DNA of 64,000 nt from Hemerocallis citrina (taxonomy: Eukaryota > Streptophyta > Magnoliopsida > Asparagales > Asphodelaceae). Below the pieces are notes generated by a model. It worked only from the letters and a program-made list of their open reading frames with translations. It did no database searches and was not told the origin of the DNA. Below, piece after piece: positions 34,801-45,879 of the stretch; the stretch's first letter is position 1, and each line of letters opens with the position of its first letter. A program made the translations under genes and the position numbers. The stretch lies in NCBI GenBank assembly GCA_017893485.1, contig CM030358.1, forward strand, positions 149,371,368-149,435,367, given 5' to 3'.

Positions 34801-37800
34801 ACTAAACGAAAACCGTGGTTATTAAGCAACAAACCAGATACCAGGTTCTTACGGATTTTAGGAACATATGCAACATTGTTCAGAGTCGGTTCCTTTCCAG
34901 AAGTCATCTTCAAGATCACCTTGCTTTGTCCCTTGATTTCTGAAGTAGCCGAGTTTCCCATAAACATCTTCCCCCTATTCTCTAATGGTTCGAAAGTGGA
35001 GAACATACTTCTATTGGAGCACACATGTCAAGTAGCTCCTGTGTCAATCCACCATTCCTTCGGGTTTGAACCTATCATATTCACCTCTGAGATCAGAGCT
35101 GAGAGGTTGATATCGGAAACATCTTGAGCAATGTTTTGAATCATGTTTGCTTCTCTGTTCCTGTTCTTCTTGGGTAGTCTGCATTCAGTAGACTTGTGAT
35201 CCATCTTGTCGCAATTGAAGCACTTGCCTTGAAACTTCGGCTTCCTGGAGATTTCTCCCTTAGGCTCCAACTTGGGACCCTTGTTGTTGTGCTTGTTGGA
35301 ACGTTGTTTATGTTCTACTACTTTTGCCTTGGTCGCATGATTGATGACTCCGACCTTTTCAGATCCTCTATTGTCTTCTTCAATACGAAGCCTGACAATG
35401 AGATTTTCAATGCCCATTTCTTTTTACTTATGCTTTAGGTAATTCTTACAGTCTTTCCAAACTGGTGGTAATTTTTCAATTATACATGCTACTTGGAAAC
35501 TTTCACTTAAGTTCATACATTCAGCATGAATCTTATGCAAGATCAGTTGTATTTCTTGAACTTGACTGATCACTGTTTTAGAATCTACCATTTTATAGTC
35601 TAGGAAGCGACCCACTATGAATTTTTTGGCGCCGACATCCTCTGTTTTATACTAATGGTCTAGTGATTTCCAAAGTTCTTTAGCAGTTCTTTTGTCAGTG
35701 TATACATTATACAAAGAATCGGCTAATTCGTTCATTATGTAATTCCTACATAAGTAATCAACATTTTTCCAAGCATCCACAGCGGCAATGACTTGGTTAT
35801 CTTGCTCATCGTTCTTAAGATTTGGAGTTTCTTCGTTTAAAAATCTTGCAAGATTTAATATGGTCAAATAGAACATCTTCTGTTGCCGCCTTTTGAAATT
35901 CTGTCCATTGAACTTCTCAGGTTTCTTTCCATGGGAGACTGAGACAGGTACAACGGTTGGCATTGGCACTCGTGCCGCAACAACAGTCGGTACTTGTGTC
36001 ATATCAGCAACCGGCACTTGGACCGGTTCAGACACAACAACACTCTCCGATGCATTAGTCATTTTTGATTCTGAAAATTACACAACATGAGTGCGAGTAT
36101 TCCAGATTAAAGAAAAAGAAAAGAAGTGCCTCTTAACTAGAAACCAAGAAAATCAAAATCTGTTTTAAGTTTGTTACAAAAATTGTTTATAAACATTTTT
36201 TTACAATAAACTCAATTGATTGAGAGGCACAAAAAAACAGAGAACGAATAGGAGAGGAAGAAAATCCAACAAGAAAATAAAAATAAATAAATAATAACTT
36301 ACAAACAAACCAATTGATATGTAACAAGGTTGAGTAGTCGAGGCTTGTGTATCACACAATTTTCCTAAAACAGATTTCGCATGTTCCGGTTGCTGGATTG
36401 TGCGAAGACGTCTGTCTCGCAGGATGCAACGACTAGAGTGTTCACATAGGCACCATGTAACACTCTCGAACCGACCGACAGCGTCAGAACCCTATCACCG
36501 ACTTACCAAACAGTAGGACCGAGGAACGGAACAGAATAAAACTAAATAGAGGAAGAAAGAAGATGATTCTGGGGCAGGGAAGGAAGTGAGAGGGGAGGTC
36601 TCTATTTATAGTTTTTAGGGTTAAAACTGTAACGGCAGACAAGACTATGAATGCCTTCACTGTAACGGCAGACAATCAATTGAATGCGTGCACTGTAACG
36701 GCAGACAACAATCAATGCCTTTGAGTGTCTTCAGTGTAACGGTAGACAACATTCAATATTGCATTGAAACGGCAGACAAAACCGTTTCTGTATTTATTTC
36801 AGCCGTTTACAAAAGAAAAAATCAAAACTGTAGCAAAAAATGGCTCTGCATAGGGTGGGGTCATGTCGGTCCGATATTCATGTCTGCAGGTCGTGCGGGC
36901 GCACACAAGTCACATGTAAATCCAGTCCGAGATTTGCACCCCCACCTGCGTGCGCGCGAGAGAGCCTCTCTTCTAGCTATCTTACAATGCTTAGAAGGAG
37001 GTTACTATATATCCTCTTCTAATTCCTTTGATTTTTCCGATGTGGGACTATGTTCCCTCAACCATTTTTTCAAGAATGAAAATGTCTCACTTTGAGGGAC
37101 AATTTCTCATTCACCCGTTAACCATTTTTAGCAAATTAATAGATGATTTTGATCTACTCACGAAGGAGAACAAATCAATCAGGATCTCTCAATAATTCAT
37201 TGAAGATCTTACTAAAAAATTGCTCAAAAACTTGTTTGTAAATGGTGTATAAAATACCCATTTTCTAACACAACCAACTGCATCTCCCTGGCCGCTGGTC
37301 AGTCCTATCAGATGCCTTCCCTGTCGTGTCCCTCCTCCTCCTCATATATGGGAGTAGTTTAATCTGCAAAGTTCTCCTTGACTTTCTTCTTAGTTGCAGC
37401 TGAAGCGCAACCTGTGAGTGCTTTGTTCTTCTCAATCAAGCATTACTTTATTGTTTCTGTTCTTCTCAGACAAGCATAAGAGTTTAAAACAAGGAAAACA
37501 AACTGATAGGAATGCTTGTGGCAAACTAGGAAAAACAAATCCTTCATATTTCCTAGGAAACAAACAGCCAGTAGGTCACTAAATCAGTTTATTGATATTA
37601 TTCAAAAGAGGTCCTTTAGAATAAATTCCATATGAAATTTACCTAATTGTGACTACAAACAAACTAAATAGAGGGCAAAGTAATTTTTTTTGCCTATTAG
37701 GGTTATTTTGTCATTTTATTTATTTATTTTCAGACAAGGCCTGCAACCGACACACATTCACACCTTCACCCCATAAAGGGAGATGATGCAAGCGGGGTTG

Positions 37801-40192
37801 ATCCCCCGACTTCTTGTTCACTAGCAAAGAAACTGAGTAGTAGACCCTAGTAACACTTGAGCTCTAAGAGATATTAGCATTTACTGATGTCCAATTTAAA
37901 ATTACTTATAAATTACGAGTCTTATGTGAAAAGGTAACTCTTCATCTTATCTATATATGATGTACTCTTAATTTGCAATTGATTACAGGATAACAAATAC
38001 TTTTTCATGCATAGGTTGATGTTGCATGTGGAAAAGATGGAGCTGTGGAAGGATTAGGTCCAGGAAAAGGGTAACTTTTTTTAATTTTATTAGACATTAA
38101 AGCCATATAATGAGTTGGCATTAGAAGAATCATCTCTTGTTTCTTTTCATTAACTTTGCAAACTCACTAAGAAAGGAATAAGTCAATAGCCCTTTCCTCG
38201 TACTAAACCTAAAAAACCAACAAAATAGAACACAAGTTTAAAATTTGTAAATTAAGCTATGAATAGATCTAATAATTATCTGAAGTCTCTTTTTATCCAG
38301 CGATGCATTATAGTATGCAAATTCTTGACAAATTGTTATTATTATGAAGCATAAGGTTACATGTAGCAATTTCTATATGAACTCATTTTTTTTCTCTCTG
38401 GTTAATTATCACAGTTATGTGGATGTTTCTACAGTTGATGTCGGCACTTCAAAATTCATTAGCAAGAATATCAAAGAGACAGGGGCATCGTTTTTGGAGG
38501 TGAGGCTATATCGATTTTACCTTTACCTTTTTCATTCTAATTTAATTTCACCTAAAATAAGCCTGTTATATAGTTTTAATAAATTGCAAACTGTAGTGAT
38601 TTTCCGAATAGGCTCCAGTTTCAGGATCTAAGAAGCCTGCAGAAGATGGACAACTGATATTCTTAACTGCAGGTATCTGTTTGCACTTACTATTACTATC
38701 TATAGTGTTCTATCTCATATATAGGTTTTTTTAATCTTCATGTCCCTAAAATGTTGTGTATATATTAACATGATTTTTCCTTTGTTCTTTTGACATTAAC
38801 ATACGTATCATGGTTTCAAATATTGACCAATGTTGAGATGTGCAAATCAGGTCAGGATTTTGTTATGTCTGACAGTGCTAATAAATTAGAGGCAGATACT
38901 CTATACAAATACTGAGTTTTTTGAACCATAATATGTTTATTACAATTGGATATATGATTCCAGTGGAGCTTACTGTGTTATTGCCATTTGTCAGGGGATG
39001 TGCATTTGTACGAAACAGTTGGACCACTCTTAGACATTATGGGAAAGGTAGATGAATAATGGACTTCTAGTGCCATCTATAGGAAATGCTTTACCTTTGG
39101 ATTGTTAATTTTCCTTCTCTCGCCCATCTTGAAAGTTGAAATGCTATTTTAAAACCTTTTGCTAACCATTATTTGGTGTCACTTGCAGTCCAGATTTTTT
39201 CTTGGAGAAGTTGGCAATGGCGCAGCTATGAAACTCGTTGTTAACATGATCATGGGAAGGTGATCTATGTCCATTATTGCCATTATACTAGGGTTTTATC
39301 TAGGCACAAAACTTCCTTAAATAGGTGTTTTAATTAGTTAACTCTCATTTTCTTTTTTCCCGGCATGGTTGCAGTATGATGGCATCTTTTTCTGAGGGGT
39401 TGCTTCTCAGTGAAAAAATAGGGCTGGACCCAAATGTTCTTGTCGAGGTAGTTTTCAGAATATGTAATTCTAAATTTCTATCTAAATATTTTATTCTGGG
39501 GTGAAATTACCATGTATTTTACCACACTTGGGGGTCTACTCATAGGGCAATTTTATCCAAAAAGTAACAGAAACTGGCATAGTGGGACATTAAACTAACT
39601 ATGGGGAGTATCTCATCTAGCAGTCGGATTGTACTGTAATTGACCCGTTTTTTGTGTTAACACTTAAATTGTAACATTTCATGCATTTTTATTTTTTCCA
39701 GGTAATCTCACAGGGTGCTATAAGTGCACCAATGTTTTCTCTCAAAGGCCCTTCAATGGTTAAAGAGAAGTACCCTACCGCTTTTCCTTTGAAACACCAG
39801 CAAAAGGTTTGTAGCCTTTTACTCCCCCCCCCAACAACACACACACACACAGAAAATTACATGTGTAAAACTGAAATACCTAATGGTTTTAATTGCAGGA
39901 TTTGAGGCTTGCTTTAGGGCTTGCTGAATCAGTTTCTCAACCTATTCCAATTGCAGCTGCCACAAACGAGCTTTATAAGCTAGCAAAATCTCATGGCCTC
40001 AGTGATCATGACTTCTCTGCTGTAATTGAAGCACTGAAAGTACGTCTAGGGAAGCCAGAAAACTAAGGGATAGTTTGATTGTGTCTATATTTGTATTCAA
40101 TTGTTTGTTGTGAGCATTTTGATTTGTTTGTTGTGATCATTTTGATGAGTCAAGTACTTTTTTTTCTTTCTTTTTAGGCAAATCTATGCTGA
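19888..40192 (+). CDS. GLYR2: Glyoxylate/succinic semialdehyde reductase, organellar (GLYR2-type)
   Basis: This NADPH-dependent beta-hydroxyacid dehydrogenase reduces glyoxylate to glycolate and succinic semialdehyde to 4-hydroxybutyrate, detoxifying photorespiratory and GABA-shunt aldehydes in plastids/mitochondria. Exons: 19888-20071, 23186-23267, 25510-25575, 26506-26581, 38015-38070, 38415-38499, 38612-38672, 38995-39047, 39189-39259, 39375-39447, 39702-39806, 39899-40039 and 40178-40192. All join in frame without stops. Residues 1-60 look like a transit peptide. The dinucleotide motif GFLGLGIMG is at 70-78, DVSTVD at 158-163, [14 protein letters not shown] at 184-197, and the catalytic Lys (about 236) in [15 protein letters not shown]. 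If the last intron is not spliced, exon 12 runs on to a TAA at 40064-40066 (359 aa instead of 355). The length fits the family. Intron 4 is 11.4 kb and full of transposons, so expression level is uncertain. Confidence 0.93.
20208..20325. mobile_element. Short inverted-repeat MITE in intron 1
   Basis: GCTATGTGCACAAA at 20208 is matched in reverse by TTTGTGCACATAGC ending at 20325. The 118-bp element has no clear target duplication, so its superfamily is not assigned. Confidence 0.55.
21329..22609. mobile_element. Non-autonomous hAT element in intron 1
   Basis: The 8-bp direct repeat CTACTAAC flanks the element exactly (21321-21328 and 22610-22617). The ends are imperfect inverted repeats (CATGGTTATCAAATCGTGAT and, reversed, CATAGTTGTCAATATCTTGC), with many ATCGTATC-type subterminal motifs on both sides. 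An 8-bp duplication is characteristic of hAT transposons. No transposase is encoded. Confidence 0.85.
23490..25022 (+). mobile_element. LINE-type retroposon in intron 2
   Basis: The 3' end reads TTTTTTTAATGAAACGCGGG, then a short tail and CGATAAAAAAAA. This closely resembles the 3' ends of the LINEs elsewhere in the window (TTTAATGAAAC... then GATAAAAA). The body is GC-rich and CT-rich at its 5' side with no reverse transcriptase. The 5' border is unclear. A 17-bp possible duplication (near 23286 and near 25026, 14 of 17 matching) would move it to about 23303. Reading frames inside are not convincing genes. Confidence 0.5.
26582..27285 (+). repeat. Three tandem roughly 235-bp repeats starting at the exon-4 splice donor
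   Basis: Copies begin at 26582, about 26811 and about 27048 and share blocks such as GTTTGGAACCGAAATCACTA and TTGTTTTTCATTGTTTGTTT. Copy 1 starts at the real donor (GCA then GTAAGTATATA). Copy 2 begins with GCA then GTAAGTATATA too, so a near-perfect second donor has been duplicated into the intron. Copy 3 has ATTAATTATATA instead. Copy 1 is the most diverged in its first 60 bp. Confidence 0.85.
27286..27666. other. Intron-4 stretch left of the copia element
   Basis: No gene. Part of it (about 27390-27600) is weakly reminiscent of the - strand 3' ends of the LINEs in this window, but the match is too poor to call. Confidence 0.3.
27667..28767 (-). repeat. Copia 3' LTR
   Basis: TG...CA-type ends. 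It contains about five spaced GTAACGGCAGACAA motifs (about 28120-28290) that are kept in the partner LTR, possibly a U3 enhancer-like array. Confidence 0.9.
30150..30620. repeat. AAGTATCATGTA-type short repeats within the solo LTR
   Basis: Many loosely repeated CAAGTATC, CATGTATC, CAAGTGTC and AGTAATCA words run for nearly 500 bp. This is low-complexity sequence that expanded by slippage. Confidence 0.7.
32552..32562 (-). promoter_or_regulatory. Candidate LTR promoter TATA box
   Basis: On the - strand CTATATATATG precedes an ACCCTAA-rich and CT-rich stretch (32540-32470) like plant LTR leaders. The other solo LTR (55043-58239) has a TATA box at nearly the same distance from its end. Confidence 0.5.
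36172..37270 (-). repeat. Copia 5' LTR
   Basis: Counterpart of 27667-28767 with scattered substitutions and small indels. It carries the same spaced GTAACGGCAGACAA motif series (about 36625-36775). Confidence 0.9.
37271..38014. other. Remainder of intron 4
   Basis: AT-rich intron sequence with no recognised element. The acceptor for exon 5 is GCATAG at 38014. Confidence 0.6.
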
Positions 40193-40346
40193 AGGTTCCT
40201 CGTATTTTGTTGCATTGATGAAGTAAAGACAATGTTAAATTAAGAAACAAGATTGAATTCCATTTCTCTGATAACAGTTACACATATATGCTCTATTTTT
40301 TACCATAAATTTTGTTTGCAATCTCATGCGATCGCTACTAGCAGTT

Positions 40347-42149
40347 TTTTTTTTGATAAAAAGGTGACCTCGTCACCGCTTTATTAATCAACAATTAACG
40401 AAACAAGTAAGAATTAACGAAACAAGTAGTATAAATTATAACATCTATTTATTCCAAACGGAACAGTAAAAAACAAATACAAAGCACAGCCTGCATATCT
40501 GACTAGTCCCTAAACTTGGTATTTGTACCATGTTCTCCCACCAAAACCTCTTAAATGTGATTTAAATTCCATCAAAAATCAAATTTGGAATTCAAACTTC
40601 ATCGACCTAGCTTTCCACCCCGAAGACTCCTTGACCATCTCCCAAACGTTCACCAGGCAACAACCACATTCACCGTCTCTTGCTGGCATACTTACGCCTC
40701 TCCACACAACGATGTCGTCGTGTATCCGCCACACCAGTCCTACCGCGACGCCTTCTTTCGAATGCATCAAATTCAGCTCTCAACAGTAGTCATGTTTCTC
40801 AATCGAAAATGATGACGTTTGCACCCGCCGATAGCTCCACCAAATGTACTTTGAATTACAACCAAAAATTTAAATTACACAAGCGTATTCGCCTCACACT
40901 TCCCAACTAAAATATGAATTTCAAAAATCTATATTGAAACTCAAATCTCAATTAATCTCCCCCTCCATACTTCTAGTTCAAATTTGAATTTCAAAAACCC
41001 TAATTCGAAATTCAAATTTGTACTTTACTTCTCCAACTCAAAATTCAAATTTGAATTTCAAACCCTATTTTGAAATTCAACTTTTTACAAATCAATCAAT
41101 TAATCAATCAATCAATCTAACTTTCCCCCCTTTCCTCCTACCTCTTCTCCGGCCACTCCCAACCACATCGGCCAGTCAAGCCCAACACCATCGCCCGTCC
41201 AGTCGATCAATCAATCCTACTCGCCTACGACCATGGCCGTCGTTTCTCCCCTGCCCCTCTCCCCACCCCCATTGCTCTCGTCGTGCGCCTCAATCGACCT
41301 CCCCCGACATGCTTTCCCGACGTCGCGACGCTCTCTGCGTCCGCCGTCGAGCCAAGCCCTGCTTCGACAATCGACGATCCAACCCTATTTGGATTCTCAA
41401 TGCCGCAAGCACTCCTCTGTCGGCGTATTCGACCACAACGCCACTCCGACGAGCTCTGGTTGAGCTTACAACGGGCCACTCCTTGATGACGCCCATAGCC
41501 CCTCCAATTTCCCTCACCGACAACCATCGACGTTGTCGACAAGTCACCATCTCCAATCGAAGCCCCTTTTCGACCATCACTCAAAATCAAGATTCAAATT
41601 TTGAAACTCAACTCATGGCTCCCCTACTTCGGCAGCCCACCGGCATTAGCTAATGCAGATGGATGTTTCCTCAAAGCCCTTCATGACTTCACCTCGACGA
41701 GCCCCCCCGACACCGCTGAGATCTCATCGTCCACGGCCGATCCATGCCCTAGTTGGCTACTTCGTCGATCCAAGTCCACTCCATTCCGACGAGCCCTGGA
41801 TGGAGTCGTACTGAACCCAACAACACACCACTCGCGATGCGCCCAGTCCCGTCACCGATGATCGTCAATGCCATCTTTGAGTGTGGCCGTCAATGCTTAG
41901 AGGCGTCGACCATCCCCGCTGTTGTCATCTCCCGCCGACGGCCTCAATACTACCTCAAACGAAGTCTCTGCCGTTCTCGACGGCGTAGCCCCACCCTCGA
42001 CGTCAGCCACCATGCCGCCGAAGCTCTCTACCGCGCCAGCCAACTCTATCCACCGTAGATCCAAAAGAACCCAAATCTAAACTCCAAATCGGAAGATCCG
42101 AAGAGCTCACCGTCGCATCAGAAGTGGGGTGACGGGTTGGGGGGGGGGG

Positions 42150-42182
<33 letters not shown>

Positions 42183-42300
42183 TAACGATGGAGTCCTCCC
42201 CCCTCCCCAGACATCTTCTTTCCCCTTTCTCTCTTTTTTTTATTTTAGTTTTTGGGTAGCTTCTCCCCAAAGTTTTTTTTGGCTTGATTGTTCTTCATCA
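40347..42300 (-). mobile_element. LINE-mobilised retroposon with 12-bp target duplication
   Basis: CTACTAGCAGTT flanks it on both sides (40335-40346 and 42301-42312). On the - strand the 3' end reads TTAATAAAGCGGTGACGAGG, then CACCTTTTTATC and an A tail, a LINE-like terminus. The 1.95-kb body has repeated AAATTTGAATTTCAAA words (40900-41090), a CT-rich region, a G run (42139-42161) and GGA repeats, and no reverse transcriptase. Open frames here lack family features. The retroposon in intron 2 may be a relative. Confidence 0.75.
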
Positions 42301-42312
42301 CTACTAGCAGTT

Positions 42313-42649
42313 CTTTTCCTTTCTTTTAAATTTCAAAAAAATAAATAAAAAAATAGCGACATAGCATCAAAACGAATCCGTGTGCACTTCCATCTAACAA
42401 TCCCGGCGAATGTATATAATTCACTTCGCTGCTTACAACTCCAAATAACCACAAAGCAATTCATAACAAAAACACAGTTTTGTGAATGCCTCCTACGAAA
42501 CATATTCCTCTGATCTGAGTCACAAGCAATAATAAGAGAACTGAATACATGATTCGGGATCTAAACAAAAAGGAAGTGAACGCATCCAACAATGTGAAAT
42601 TTGAATTTTAGTAACATCATCCAATTCACAGCATTCATTATTGAAATAG
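42313..42649. other. Gene-free spacer
   Basis: AT-rich DNA between two retroposons. Nothing recognised. Confidence 0.4.
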
Positions 42650-45032
42650 TTTTTTTTTATCAGAAAAGGTTGGCCTTAGGCCCCCCTAGTTTCATTAAAA
42701 AGTTTTTAATAAAACAGAAACACCATCGTCGGACAATGATATTCATGTCACCCACATTCGGGGCATGATATTCATTGTCCCACCAAAAAATGAGTTCCCT
42801 ACATAGGTCGCTCCGGATGCCATGAAACCCACCAAAATACATACAAGTAAAAAAAGACCCAAAATACAACAAAAATTGCCCTGAAAAGACTTGAAGCCAC
42901 AGACGTCCCCAAAAGACTCCCGGATGCGTGTTCCCCCCTCCTCACACCATAGAATCAACCATCCTCCACTGTGCCTCCCCCTTCCTGTAATTCAACCTGG
43001 CTGGTGGCAATGTCCTTGTATATGTCTTTGATCTTCTTAGTCTGTTCGTCACCTGCCGTTTTAGACCAGAACATAATATTAACAATAATCTTGAGTAGCA
43101 ATTGTTGATGCATGATGTGTCTATGTGTGCTTCTAAAGATTCTATTGTTCGTTTCTAGCCATATGCCCCAACATATAACCGCCACCCCCGTGTCCCAAAT
43201 ACAGGACTGGCTGCTTTGGATGTGACCCTCTTTCCACCTACCCTCCCCCCTCCTCCCCAAGCTTCGATAATCGTCTCCGGACCTTCCCTGTAGATCCCGA
43301 TTCTGTTTAGGAGGTCTCCCCAAATGGGCCTCGCAAAGCAGCACTTGACGAGTAGATGGTCAACCGTTTCATTCTCCTGATTGCACATTACACAATTAAC
43401 CGGTCCTTGCCAATGTCTCCTAACCAAATTATCCCGTGTTAGGATTGCGTTTCTACATGCCAGCCAGTTAAAGGCCTTCACTTTAAGTGGGGCATAAGCC
43501 TGCCACACTGGATCGAATACTCTAACCCCCCCCCCCCCCCCATCGTTTAACCTTTTATACATCGATCTAACCAAGAAGATTCCCCCTTTTTCTGCCTCCC
43601 ATTTTACTTTATCCTCGTGGTCATTACCCGTTGGCTTCCAATCTTGCAAGACGTCAATGATCTCCTGTTTTTGTCTTCTGGCCTCGTTTGTAAGTCTGCC
43701 TGATAGTCTTGGTCTCCATTCCTCATGCCTCCAATTTGTAGCCACCCGATCATATTTATCAGTAGTAAACTCGTATGCCTGCGAGAATCTCCTCTTTAGG
43801 TTAATAGTGTCACACCATTTGTCCTTCCAGAAGCACGTCGATTCTCCGTTTCCAATTGAAAAGAAGGCCCCGGAGATGAAGATGTCTCTAGTGTTAGTCA
43901 CCCCTCTCCAAAATCCTGATGCTGAATCCTTGTTTTTTTGTTTCTGGTGCATGCAGCCATTTTTCAAATAAGACGCCTTTATCATTGTACTCCATTTAGT
44001 CTTCGTTTTAGTTTTGAGTTTCCACCACCATTTGCACAACAATGCTTGGTTCATTTGACGAATATTGACGACCCCTAATCCTTCAAACTTTTTTCGTCTG
44101 CACACTATTCCACATTTGATTAAAGCATATCCTTTCCCTTCCCCTGCCCCATGCCATAAGAACCGTCGCCTAAGTTTGTCAATTTTTTTGACCACCCAGA
44201 CCGGAATTTGGTAGAAGGACATAAAGTATAAAGGTATAGAGCTGACCACGGAATTAAGCAAAATCAGTCTTCCTCCGAATGACAACATTTTTCCTTTCCA
44301 CCCCTCTAGCCAGCTAGCGATTTTGTCTATGATGCCATGCCAATCCCCCCTCCTAATATTTCCAGTTCCGATCGGCAACCCCAGGTATTTTATTGGTAGT
44401 TTCTGCATCGAGCAGTTGAGAATATTTGCAATAGTATTCCCCGCTTCCTCAGATTCCCCTAAGAGTGTAATGGAGCTTTTGTTATAGTTCACTTTTAATC
44501 CTGACCATTCTTCAAATAAGTACAAGCCCTATTTCAGGAGAGCTGCTTGCGTAATGTCACACTCACCAAAAATGACAGTATCATCTGCATATTGGACATT
44601 CATAACTGCAGAGATACCCCTCCTCATACCTAGACCATTGATTAAACCATTTTCTCTGTAGGCGCGCAGCATCCGATGCAATCCGTCCCCGACAAGGGTG
44701 AACAATAGTGGTGACAATGGGTCCCCTTGTCTCAGTCCCTTCCGACATCTGATTTCCTTGCCCGGCTCCCCATTAACTAGCACCTTGAATTTGGAAGTAG
44801 TTAGCCACATCTGTATCCATCCTATCCATCTGTTTCCGAAGCCTCTTCTCTGCAGGATCTCCAATAAGCATTTTCATTCGACCTTATCATACGCCTTCTC
44901 AAAATCTAGTTTTAACATGAAACCTGCCTTCTTACGTCTCTTCGTGTCCTGAATGACTTCCTGAACAAGCGCCACTCCTTCTAGGATGTCTCTCCCTGCA
45001 ATAAAGCCAGTCTGATAATAATACGAACCCTG
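42650..45032 (-). mobile_element. 5'-truncated L1-type LINE
   Basis: The A tail lies at the low-coordinate end (TTTTTTTTTATCAG on + at 42650), preceded on the - strand by TTTAATGAAACTAGGGGGGC. The element stops abruptly inside the reverse transcriptase near 45030. GAAATA occurs at both borders (42643-42648 and 45033-45038), a possible short duplication. Confidence 0.85.
43155..45029 (-). pseudogene. LINE ORF2 fragment: RT and zf-RVT domains
   Basis: From 45029 down: QTGFIAGRDILEGVALVQEV, then (44864-44529) LRQGDPLSPLLFTLVGDGLH and an intact YADDTVIF catalytic box. A TAG near 44526 separates this from a 456-residue frame at 44525-43155. That frame covers the thumb/connection region (YLGLPIG, LSFGGRLILLNSVVSSIPLYFMS) and the C-terminal zf-RVT domain (FDPVWQAY..LKVKAFNWLACRNAILTRDNLVRR, CVMCNQENETVDHLLVKC). 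The endonuclease and ORF1 are missing through 5' truncation. The C run near 43530 encodes a Gly stretch and may mark slippage. Confidence 0.9.
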
Positions 45033-45131
45033 GAAATATAGAGCTCAAGCCTCAAAGAATATGGAATGATCATTTGAAAACTAGCAGGAGATTAGATACG
45101 CGGTATATATAGTCATATAAAATAAAACGAA

Positions 45132-45132
<1 letters not shown>

Positions 45133-45211
<79 letters not shown>

Positions 45212-45302
45212 CAAATTAATATGTCTTACAACATTTTTCAACAGATTAAGATGTCTTACAACATTTTTCAACAGATTAAGATGTCTTAAAACATTTTTCA
45301 AC
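45133..45302. repeat. (TA)n microsatellite and three 30-bp tandem repeats
   Basis: TA repeats at about 45134-45210 are followed by three copies of CAGATTAAGATGTCTTACAA plus CATTTTTCAA (45211-45302), the first slightly diverged. Confidence 0.85.
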
Positions 45303-45348
45303 TTTACATACTCATAACTATTGGAATTTTAGTGAATTTTATTGGCTA

Positions 45349-45837
45349 AAACTCAATTTGATACCACTTCCTGTTGCTGCTGCAGCTGCAGCCCACCACC
45401 TGACCTATGGCAAACAAATTCATAATCTCATCCCCCGTTAGAGTTTCATGCTCTAATAGAGCATTGGCAAGGGCATGATGCTCTCTGCTGTGTGTTCGAA
45501 GTATAGTCTTGGCGTTATCGTATGCCCTCTCAAGAAACTCCTTCACCTCATTGTCAATCACTTGCCTCGTTTCTGCGCTCATGCCCTTATCATCATAGTA
45601 ATGAATGACAAACCCTACTTTTTTACTCATCCCGAGCTTGGTTACCATTTCCCATACCAGGTTAGTTGCTTTCTCGAGATCAGAGCGAGAGCCTAAATTC
45701 ACTTCATTCTCCCCAAATATGAGCTCCTCGGCAACCCTACCTGCTATGTAAACATCCAAACTTGCGAGCATTTCTCGGCGAGAAGGGCGATAAGAGCTCC
45801 TTTTGTTCATCTCATGCATAATGGGGCATGCAACCAT
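45349..45837 (-). pseudogene. C-terminal piece of an FtsH-type AAA+ metalloprotease
   Basis: A 163-codon frame matches the peptidase domain of organellar FtsH proteases (FTSH4/FTSH11 type): RREMLASLDVYIAGRVAEEL, FGENEVNLGSRSDLEKATNL, MVTKLGMSKKVG, YDDKGMSAETRQVIDNEVKE and HALANALLEHETLTGDEI. The HExxH zinc site and the whole AAA+ ATPase lie upstream in such proteins and are absent here. The frame is open to its end. The family serves membrane protein quality control in mitochondria and plastids. The right edge (45838) is a breakpoint joined to the end of the duplicated + strand exon. Confidence 0.8.
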
Positions 45838-45879
45838 TACAGTTGTAGCTCTTTGGGCATATGATCAACTCACAAAGTT

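Larger units (their letters stand above)
29348..36062 (-). pseudogene. Copia gag-pol polyprotein, broken
   Basis: From 36062 downward: a gag region ([30 protein letters not shown]), a CCHC knuckle altered to [14 protein letters not shown], a protease active site WWIDTGAT near 35030, integrase pieces with [18 protein letters not shown], and an RT/RNase H piece with [19 protein letters not shown]. After the solo-LTR gap comes the RNase H end with [10 protein letters not shown] and [14 protein letters not shown]. Stops separate the gag, protease and integrase frames. The fingers/palm part of RT before the YVDD box is missing, and YVDD itself reads YVDN, removing a catalytic aspartate. The element cannot reverse transcribe on its own. 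Confidence 0.9.
27667..37270 (-). mobile_element. Ty1/copia LTR retrotransposon, interrupted by a solo LTR
   Basis: Two LTRs bound it: 27667-28767 (3' LTR in element sense) and 36172-37270 (5' LTR). Both read TGTTAC...TAACA on the + strand, and they are about 95% identical by eye. The flanks CATCC and CAACC differ at one base, consistent with an old 5-bp duplication. A purine-rich GTGGGGAA lies next to the 3' LTR on the - strand. No clear tRNA primer site is seen inside the 5' LTR. The internal domain order is gag, protease, integrase, RT, RNase H, i.e. copia. Position 29633 is split by the 29634-32977 insertion. It lies antisense in intron 4 of the GLYR2-like gene. Confidence 0.92.

Noticed and set aside
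36062..36171. Primer-binding site of the copia element
   Set aside because: The bases inside the 5' LTR show no convincing complement to a plant tRNA 3' end, so none was annotated.
41018..42058. Long Ser/Arg/Pro-rich frames on both strands
   Set aside because: Inside a retroposon with defined borders. Several frames are open together and none matches a known family.
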